In this document: piece by piece, positions 5,671 to 10,280 of the stretch
Numbering within the stretch: position 1 is the first letter of the stretch
How the letters are laid out: the number at the start of each line of letters is the position of its first letter
DNA from: Candidatus Thalassarchaeaceae archaeon
GTDB taxonomy: Archaea; Thermoplasmatota; Poseidoniia; Poseidoniales; Thalassarchaeaceae
Length of the DNA stretch: 10,280 bases
Direction of reading: 5' to 3'
Assembly (NCBI GenBank): GCA_013329905.1
Contig: DUJH01000047.1
Span: 1-10,280 of the forward strand
Translations under genes and position numbers: made by a program
The notes under the pieces: model-generated
Databases searched by the model: none
Seen by the model: the letters and a program-made list of their open reading frames with translations, nothing else
Told to the model about the DNA's origin: nothing

Positions 5671-6793
5671 AGTGCCGTCCGCCGGCCCGCTTCTTGTGAA
5701 ACTCAGCGAGCGGGGTCAAATCCAACGGGCTAGCATCCAGCAAAATTGCACCATTCAATTTCAATGACTCAGTGAAGCCATGGCGATAGACAATCGCTCC
5801 CTGTCCATACTCGTTGACATAACGGTCGACCTGCTTCTGAGTTTTCTTGCGCGGGAATCGTAAATCAGCACCAAAGAAATGCTTGGCATCAATCCAAGCG
5901 CAAGGCACTCCATTGATTCGAACATCATCGATAAGAAGCAGATCGGGAGTAACCACTGCTCGACCTTCTGATTGCTTTTGCTCCTTGAGCAATTCCTCTT
6001 GGCGGCGAAATCGTATGTCGAGGAAGTCGAAGTGGGCGCAGAGAATATCCTCAAACACCTCAGCAGCAGTCTGCGTTTCGCTCTGATTAACTGAACTGAC
6101 TTTGTCAGCCTCCTCGGCCATGGCGAACTCTTGCTGGTCCCGCTCGCTCATGCGAGTAGGATTCTTCAGCGTCTCCTTGATACGATTTTTCGCCCACCCT
6201 CGGCCGGTCAAAATTGCACGGAACGTATTGACTGGAGGGGCATCAAAGCGTTTTGCCAGAGGAAGAACACCCTCACCATTTTCGTAGCGACGACGGAGCT
6301 GATTTGCATTTCGCATCAGGCGCCCATGAGAGTGAACTGATTTCTCCTGATTCAACGCACCGCGAAGCGATAGCGCCTGTTCAATAGTAATCGGGAAGTC
6401 ATCTATTTCACTTCTAATTTCATCAACCCGCTGCTCTGGAAGGAAGCCGAATTCACCGGGTCGGCAAACGATTTCACCTACCTGTTTCTGGATCTTCTTC
6501 GGCACTGCGTTAGTCCGCCAGCGGAGGGGCATCTCTACAGGAGGAGGGTCGATATTGGCAGGCAATCCCATTGGAGGGGGGGACTGCTTGAAGCGGGAGA
6601 GCGCACGCTCGACTGCTTCGGGATCTCCTTCAGACCACGGTCGCGGTTTCGCTCCGTTGGTCGGCTTCTTGCGCGACCGTCGTCTACTGCGGCGGCCGCC
6701 GCCTTCCTTATTCTCACTCAACGCGATGAGCCACCGGCCGGCCGCCCATGAACCCTCGCGCGATGGGTGGAGAAATTGACGAGCAGAATGCAT
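5666..6793 (-). CDS. TPD-domain PD-(D/E)XK nuclease-like protein, archaeal homologue of CDIN1 (C15orf41)
   Basis: This is a 375-residue protein if it starts at the ATG 6793. Residues ~240-355 match the TPD domain family that includes human CDIN1, the codanin-1-interacting nuclease. Key blocks are E248 in a helix (AAEVFEDIL), VTPDLLL (281-287), INGVPCAWIDAKHFFG (293-308), and YVNEYGQGAIVYRHGF (325-340) followed by GAILLDASP. E248, D284, D302 and K304 fit the PD-(D/E)XK catalytic set. Residues ~165-200 (RRRYENGEG...LAKRFDAPPVNTFRAIL) look like a helix-turn-helix, also present in CDIN1. Residues 31-43 are very basic (GGGRRSRRRSRKK), suggesting nucleic-acid binding. The start is uncertain: the ATG has no ribosome binding site and the first ~24 residues are unlike the rest, whereas a TTG at 6721 would give MSENKEGG. 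It is the last gene of the leuS cluster, 30 nt after the DCC gene. Biochemical role unknown. Confidence 0.82.
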   Translation of the reverse strand: MHSARQFLHPSREGSWAAGRWLIALSENKEGGGRRSRRRSRKKPTNGAKPRPWSEGDPEAVERALSRFKQSPPPMGLPANIDPPPVEMPLRWRTNAVPKKIQKQVGEIVCRPGEFGFLPEQRVDEIRSEIDDFPITIEQALSLRGALNQEKSVHSHGRLMRNANQLRRRYENGEGVLPLAKRFDAPPVNTFRAILTGRGWAKNRIKETLKNPTRMSERDQQEFAMAEEADKVSSVNQSETQTAAEVFEDILCAHFDFLDIRFRRQEELLKEQKQSEGRAVVTPDLLLIDDVRINGVPCAWIDAKHFFGADLRFPRKKTQKQVDRYVNEYGQGAIVYRHGFTESLKLNGAILLDASPLDLTPLAEFHKKRAGGRHS

Positions 6794-6823
6794 CGCGCGA
6801 AGAGGTAATGTTGGTTGCTAATC

Positions 6824-7177
6824 TCAGATGCGACGCTTGCGATTGCGGGCGTAGATATCGTAGGCTGCGTCGCGCAATGGGCGCGGAACCAACCAGATGA
6901 TAGCGCCCAACTGGTATGGAAGTGAGAGTTGGAGGAGAATGCGGATGACTGCTGAGGAGCGGGCGAACCAGCGGCCGGATTCATCGATGAAGAAGACCGA
7001 ATCGAGGCCGGCGAGTGCTGGCGGACGATCCATTATGATGGCCTCTCCCTCGGGCGTCTCCTGCGCGAAAATAGAGATGCGACCTGCCTTGTCGCGCTTG
7101 TCGATGAATGTCGCCCATCCAGTGCAAACTGGACAGAACCCATCGATTAGAACGATTGACTGAGAGCCAGTGGTCAC
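6824..7177 (-). CDS. DCC-family (DUF393) thiol-disulfide oxidoreductase-like protein
   Basis: From the GTG at 7177 this gives 117 residues, the usual size for the family. IVLIDGFCPVCTGW near the N-terminus carries the D-x-x-C-x-x-C signature that gives the DCC name. It continues with a beta-strand ISIFAQETPEGEAI, DSVFFIDESGRWFARSSAVI (the typical S-D-A-V-like region) and LVPRPLRDAAYDIYARNRKR, the conserved R-D-x-x-Y-x-x-x-A-x-x-R end. The family has a thioredoxin-like fold and is presumed to handle thiols, but no substrate is established. The frame extends upstream into leuS to an ATG at 7330, which would add a tail overlapping leuS by ~130 bp; I reject it. A TTG at 7186, 6 nt after GAGGTTT, is an alternative start. 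It is 19 nt downstream of leuS and likely co-transcribed. Confidence 0.82.
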   Translation of the reverse strand: MTTGSQSIVLIDGFCPVCTGWATFIDKRDKAGRISIFAQETPEGEAIIMDRPPALAGLDSVFFIDESGRWFARSSAVIRILLQLSLPYQLGAIIWLVPRPLRDAAYDIYARNRKRRI

Positions 7178-7196
7178 TAGAATCAACCACCAAACC

Positions 7197-10082
7197 TCAA
7201 ACGAATGCGATACCTGGTTCGAGCGGGAAGGCAACCCTCGCCTTGCCACCGACATCCTCGCCCTCACCAACAGGGTAAACAATGACTGATTCGACATCGA
7301 GAGCGGCGGCGATGAAATCTGCTGCCGCATTGATTACTTCGCTCTCAGCCAAGCCGCTCATCACCAATTGCTTCTCACCATCCGACCAGGTGTGAATCCT
7401 GCCTCGGCGCTTCTTTGAGCCCATCGACAGCGTCATCCAAGTCTGGAAAATCTCACCTCGCATAGCCTCCTGAGCAAAAATCGGCAGCGATTTGAGATGA
7501 TCCTGCCCCTGCTGCTTGAAATCGAATTCACTAGCAGCCAAGCCGACCGCTTCACGTGCCAACTCTCCCTTCCAAGCGGCGGCAGTCTGAATCACAACTC
7601 CAGTAATTGGCGCATCCGAGTGGCGTTCGGCCAACCCACGCAGATTGCGTCCAGACTCGATCACCCCGCGCAAGTAAGCCTCGCGCGCGAGCACAGCAAC
7701 ATCATCAGTAGAATCACTAGCTAGGCCGGACGAAGCAGAATCGAATTCCATATCATGACTCGCGAGCATCTCATCCATCCCAAGCTCAGCCCAGAATTCC
7801 TCTGCGATGTGAGGCGTGGCCGGAGCCAACATCGGAGCCCATCCGGCCAAGAAACGCCGCGCAGTAGCCCTATCTGCCCCGCCGCGGCGCAAATACCACT
7901 GCCAATCAGCAAGCATCTCGAAATGGCTCGCCATAACTCCCTCACGCAGGCTGACATTCTCCATGGAAGCGTGCCATCGTGCCTGATTCACCCGCAGGCG
8001 AGCCAGCAACCATCCATCCATAGGACTTGGAGCATCTTCTAGCGCATTACCAGCATTGAAGGCGTCAATTATCGAACAGAGTTGTTTGTAATTCGCCAAA
8101 ACTGCGTTGTCGGACCAGTCCATACCAGCCTCCGGATTTGCTCCAAAGAGAATGAAAAGACGTACCGTATCAGCTCCGAATTTTCCTATCATTTCGCCCG
8201 GACTCACCGTGTTCCCGAGACTCTTGCTCATCTTCGCCGAACGCGTACTCAAACCTGCTCCGCACGTCGGGCAATCGCCTCCAAAATTCTCGATGTGGTA
8301 TTCCGTATTGCAGTCAGCACAGAACGGAGCGGGCGCGTTGAGCATGCCTTGGCAGACTAAGCGCCCGAACGGCTCGCCGATCGAATTCATGCCGAGGTCG
8401 CGCGTCGCCTTAGTGAAGAAGCGAGCATACAGGAGATGCATGACGGCGTGCTCGATTCCTCCGATGTAGAGGTCCACGCCGCCGTCTAGCCAGTAATCAA
8501 CCGCTTCGCGGTCGAAAGCCTGCGCGTTGTTTGCAGAATCGGCGAAGCGCAGGAAATACCAAGATGAATCGTAGAAAGTGTCCATCGTATCGGTCTCGCG
8601 ACGAGCGGAACCGCTGCACTGCGGACATGTTGTGGAGAGGAATGATTCGCTAGCTGCGAGAGGATTGCCGCTCTCCTCCCAACTGAAAGTGACATCGAGA
8701 GGTAATTCGACAGGGAGTTGCTCGTAAGGCACTGGCACAACTCCACACGCCTCGCAGTGAAGCATTGGAATCGGCGTGCCCCAGAAGCGCTGTCGGCTTA
8801 GCAGCCAATCCTTGAGCCGGTACTGAACAGTGCCGTGACCGGCTCCATCAACCTCCAGCGCAGAAATCACCGCAGCCTTCGCTTCGTCACCGAACAACCC
8901 ATCAAACTGAGACTGGGTCGAATTGACCATCCAACCCAGACCATCGAAAACGGGATTCTCTTCAACGCCCTCGCCACCCTCGCGTCGAGACAAAACTGGC
9001 TTCACCGGAATTCCGTATTTCTTGGCAAAGTCGTAATCGCGTTGATCGTGACCTGGCACGGCCATCACAGCTCCAGTTCCGTAACTCGCGACAACGAAGT
9101 TGCCTGCGTAGATAGGAACCTCTTCGCCGGTCAGTGGATTGATTGCGGAGCGACCGAGTGGAACACCCTTCTTTTCCTTCAGCATGTTGATTCGCTCGAA
9201 CTCAGAAAGTTTGGCGCACTCATCAGCAAGAGTGCGCCATCCAGCCTCAAACTCAGTCCCAGTAACAAGCGGCTCACAAAGTGGGTGCTCGGGTGAGAGC
9301 GTCACGAAAGTCACGCCAAAAATCGTGTCTGGGCGTGTCGTAAACGCCCCAATACTGGCGCTCTCACCATCGACTTCACCGGCAACAGGAAACTCGATTT
9401 GAGCGCCATGAGAACGCCCAATCCAGTTGCGCTGCATCGCTTTCACATTCTCTGGGAATTCGATGTGGTCCAATTCATCGAGTAACTCATCGGCGTACTC
9501 GGTCATGCGTAGGAACCACTGAGCCATGTCCTTCTGAACGACCTCGAGACCACATCGCCAGCAGCGATTATTCTTCACCTGCTCATTGGCAAGCACAGTA
9601 TCACAATCGTCGCACCAATTGACTGGAGCAAAGCGTCTCTCGACCAGCCCGGCTTCATTGAAACGAAGGAAAAGTTCCTGATTCCAGCGATAATACTCAG
9701 GCGTCGACGTAGCGAACGTCCTCCGCCAATCATACGAATATCCCATCCTTTCCTGATCAGCACGGATCATCACGATGTTCCTCTCCGTCACGGAGTGCGG
9801 ATGTCCGCCTTCCTTCTTCGCAGCATTTTCGGCGGGCATCCCGAAGGAATCGTAGCCCATCGGATAGAGGACATTCTTGCCCATCAGGCGTTGGAAGCGA
9901 GCCATGGCATCGCCAATGGAGTAGTTGCGTACGTGACCCATGTGCATGGAGCCAGAAGGGTATGGGAACATTTCGAGGCAGTAGAACTTCGGACGCGAGT
10001 CATCGACTTCGGCTTCAAAGAAGCGCGCCTCTTGCCAGCGTGACTGCCAGCGCGTCTCGATATCTTCTGAATCGTATACCAT
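7197..10082 (-). CDS. leuS: Leucyl-tRNA synthetase, bacterial-type core with archaeal-type C-terminus
   Basis: This 961-residue class I enzyme attaches leucine to tRNA-Leu. The HIGH motif is HMGH (47-50) in FPYPSGSMHMGHVRNYSIGD, and KMSKS is at 617-621. The editing domain shows TTRPDT (248-253) and GTGAVMAVPGHDQRD (335-349) with the amino-acid-binding D346. PMGYDSFGMPAENAA and RRETDTMDTFYDSSWYFLRF are bacterial-type sequences. Cysteine pairs that may bind zinc are C157/C160 with C174/C177, C443/C446 with C486/C489, and C588/C591 with C604/C607 just before KMSKS. The last ~150 residues (GVVIQTAAAWKGELAREA, then KARVAFPLEPGIAFV) look like the archaeal LeuRS C-terminal domain. This explains the length above the ~860 usual in bacteria. 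The ATG at 10082 follows GGGGTGA by 5 nt; the adjacent ATG at 10085 is only 2 nt away. The frame continues 44 further codons upstream to 10217, but that part is not LeuRS-like. Confidence 0.95.
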   Translation of the reverse strand: MVYDSEDIETRWQSRWQEARFFEAEVDDSRPKFYCLEMFPYPSGSMHMGHVRNYSIGDAMARFQRLMGKNVLYPMGYDSFGMPAENAAKKEGGHPHSVTERNIVMIRADQERMGYSYDWRRTFATSTPEYYRWNQELFLRFNEAGLVERRFAPVNWCDDCDTVLANEQVKNNRCWRCGLEVVQKDMAQWFLRMTEYADELLDELDHIEFPENVKAMQRNWIGRSHGAQIEFPVAGEVDGESASIGAFTTRPDTIFGVTFVTLSPEHPLCEPLVTGTEFEAGWRTLADECAKLSEFERINMLKEKKGVPLGRSAINPLTGEEVPIYAGNFVVASYGTGAVMAVPGHDQRDYDFAKKYGIPVKPVLSRREGGEGVEENPVFDGLGWMVNSTQSQFDGLFGDEAKAAVISALEVDGAGHGTVQYRLKDWLLSRQRFWGTPIPMLHCEACGVVPVPYEQLPVELPLDVTFSWEESGNPLAASESFLSTTCPQCSGSARRETDTMDTFYDSSWYFLRFADSANNAQAFDREAVDYWLDGGVDLYIGGIEHAVMHLLYARFFTKATRDLGMNSIGEPFGRLVCQGMLNAPAPFCADCNTEYHIENFGGDCPTCGAGLSTRSAKMSKSLGNTVSPGEMIGKFGADTVRLFILFGANPEAGMDWSDNAVLANYKQLCSIIDAFNAGNALEDAPSPMDGWLLARLRVNQARWHASMENVSLREGVMASHFEMLADWQWYLRRGGADRATARRFLAGWAPMLAPATPHIAEEFWAELGMDEMLASHDMEFDSASSGLASDSTDDVAVLAREAYLRGVIESGRNLRGLAERHSDAPITGVVIQTAAAWKGELAREAVGLAASEFDFKQQGQDHLKSLPIFAQEAMRGEIFQTWMTLSMGSKKRRGRIHTWSDGEKQLVMSGLAESEVINAAADFIAAALDVESVIVYPVGEGEDVGGKARVAFPLEPGIAFV

Positions 10083-10086
10083 CATC

Positions 10087-10093
10087 TTCACCC
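10087..10093 (-). promoter_or_regulatory. Shine-Dalgarno site that sets the leuS start
   Basis: On the minus strand GGGGTGA matches the archaeal consensus GGAGGTGA with one G:U-compatible change. Its last base (10087) is followed by AGATG and then the ATG at 10080-10082, a 5-nt spacing like the 6 nt seen before rps4, rps11 and rpoD. This favours the second of two adjacent ATG codons and argues against starts further upstream. Confidence 0.7.
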
Positions 10094-10103
10094 CAATCGA
10101 AAT

Positions 10104-10123
10104 GGGAGCCCTCTCAGGCTCCC
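10104..10123. repeat. Perfect hairpin in the leuS leader
   Basis: GGGAGCC (10104-10110) and GGCTCCC (10117-10123) are exact reverse complements around a 6-nt loop. On the leuS mRNA the stem ends 10 nt before the ribosome binding site and 21 nt before the start codon. Its position suggests an effect on translation initiation or transcript stability, but no known leader family is recognised. Confidence 0.6.
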
Positions 10124-10209
10124 AAGCTAAGCAGCAGGCCGAGCGAATCGCCCGCCGCGAAGGTTGGTGAAGCAGGCATTCGCGCCATGCGCAAGCGTCA
10201 TGCCGTCTC

Positions 10210-10278
10210 GCTTTCAATGCACCCCCGAAAAAATAGGTAAATTCCGACGGTTAGCGTCTAATTCAACCCATTGAAAGC
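10210..10278. repeat. Ten-base inverted repeat flanking an A/T-rich element upstream of leuS
   Basis: GCTTTCAATG (10210-10219) and CATTGAAAGC (10269-10278) are exact reverse complements separated by 49 bp. Between them lies GAAAAAATAGGTAAATTC (10227-10244), the most promoter-like sequence of the region. Paired operator half-sites around a promoter would look like this. A chance match of this length in a region this small is unlikely but possible. Confidence 0.4.
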
Positions 10279-10280
10279 CC

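Larger units (their letters stand above)
10083..10280. other. Non-coding region upstream of leuS
   Basis: I see no supportable gene here; open frames are short and Arg/Cys-rich. The region holds a perfect 7-bp hairpin (10104-10123), a second possible hairpin set around 10174-10204 (GGCAT...ATGCC enclosing GCGC...GCGC), an A/T-rich element (10227-10244) and a 10-bp inverted repeat (10210-10278). It probably contains the leuS promoter and leader. A divergent plus-strand gene could begin beyond the window, but nothing shows this directly. Confidence 0.5.

Noticed and set aside
7178..7330. Longer N-terminus for the DCC/DUF393 gene beginning inside leuS
   Set aside because: It would overlap leuS by ~130 bp, family members start close to the VLIDG strand, and GTG/TTG starts exist at the leuS stop.
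10083..10217. Upstream in-frame extension of leuS by 44-45 codons
   Set aside because: The extra residues are Arg/Cys/Ala-rich and unlike LeuRS, while a good ribosome binding site lies directly before the ATG at 10082.
9962..10240. Plus-strand open frame opposite the start of leuS
   Set aside because: It mostly lies antisense to conserved LeuRS sequence and its translation resembles no family I know.
10083..10280. tRNA gene or T-box riboswitch upstream of leuS
   Set aside because: No T-loop (TTCRA) within a stem, no cloverleaf pairing and no T-box core sequence were found on either strand.
1..10280. Mobile element, CRISPR array, toxin-antitoxin or defence system
   Set aside because: No transposase, integrase, regular repeat-spacer pattern or terminal repeats were seen; all genes with recognisable families are housekeeping or conserved archaeal genes.

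Overview
This window looks like a chromosomal segment from a marine, Thermoplasmata-related euryarchaeon; Marine Group II (Poseidoniales) is the best guess. The archaeal assignment rests on genes of archaeal type: ribosomal proteins S13, S4 and S11 followed by RNA polymerase subunit D (Rpo3), an archaeal pantoate kinase, and Shine-Dalgarno sites matching the archaeal 16S tail, mostly 5-6 nt before the start codon. The Marine Group II guess is inference from protein style and gene order. Coding density is high, and there is no sign of mobile elements, tRNA/rRNA genes or CRISPR arrays.

Layout, left to right. (1) Plus strand, 1-546: C-terminal part of an FKBP-type prolyl isomerase-like protein that begins before the window. 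(2) 596-1900: class I SAM-dependent methyltransferase with a C-terminal THUMP-like domain (PG_1098-like). (3) 1901-2075: a 175-nt non-coding stretch with a candidate promoter and three consecutive stem-loops, which would form the leader of the next operon. (4) 2076-4628: a tight rps13-rps4-rps11-rpoD operon. RpoD carries an inserted CxxC...CxxC segment in its N-terminal region in addition to a second cysteine cluster in domain 2. (5) 4671-5645: pantoate kinase of archaeal CoA synthesis, placed where rpl18e usually follows rpoD. (6) 5641-5670: a perfect 13-bp inverted repeat holding the stop codons of two convergent genes at mirror positions.

The right half is a minus-strand cluster, read from right to left: leuS (10082-7197), then a DCC/DUF393 thiol-disulfide oxidoreductase-like protein (7177-6824), then a TPD-domain PD-(D/E)XK nuclease-like protein (6793-5666) related to human CDIN1 (C15orf41). 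The genes are 19 and 30 nt apart, so they are probably co-transcribed. LeuRS appears chimeric: its catalytic, editing and KMSKS parts are bacterial in type, while its C-terminal tRNA-binding end resembles archaeal LeuRS. The 198 bp upstream of leuS hold a 7-bp perfect hairpin just before the ribosome binding site and a 10-bp inverted repeat flanking an A/T-rich element.

Functionally this is a housekeeping region (translation, transcription, tRNA charging, CoA synthesis). I do not see a defence or mobile system. The most notable items are the archaeal CDIN1 homologue, the cysteine-rich RpoD insertion, the chimeric LeuRS, the structured leader before rps13 and the symmetric stop-codon palindrome.
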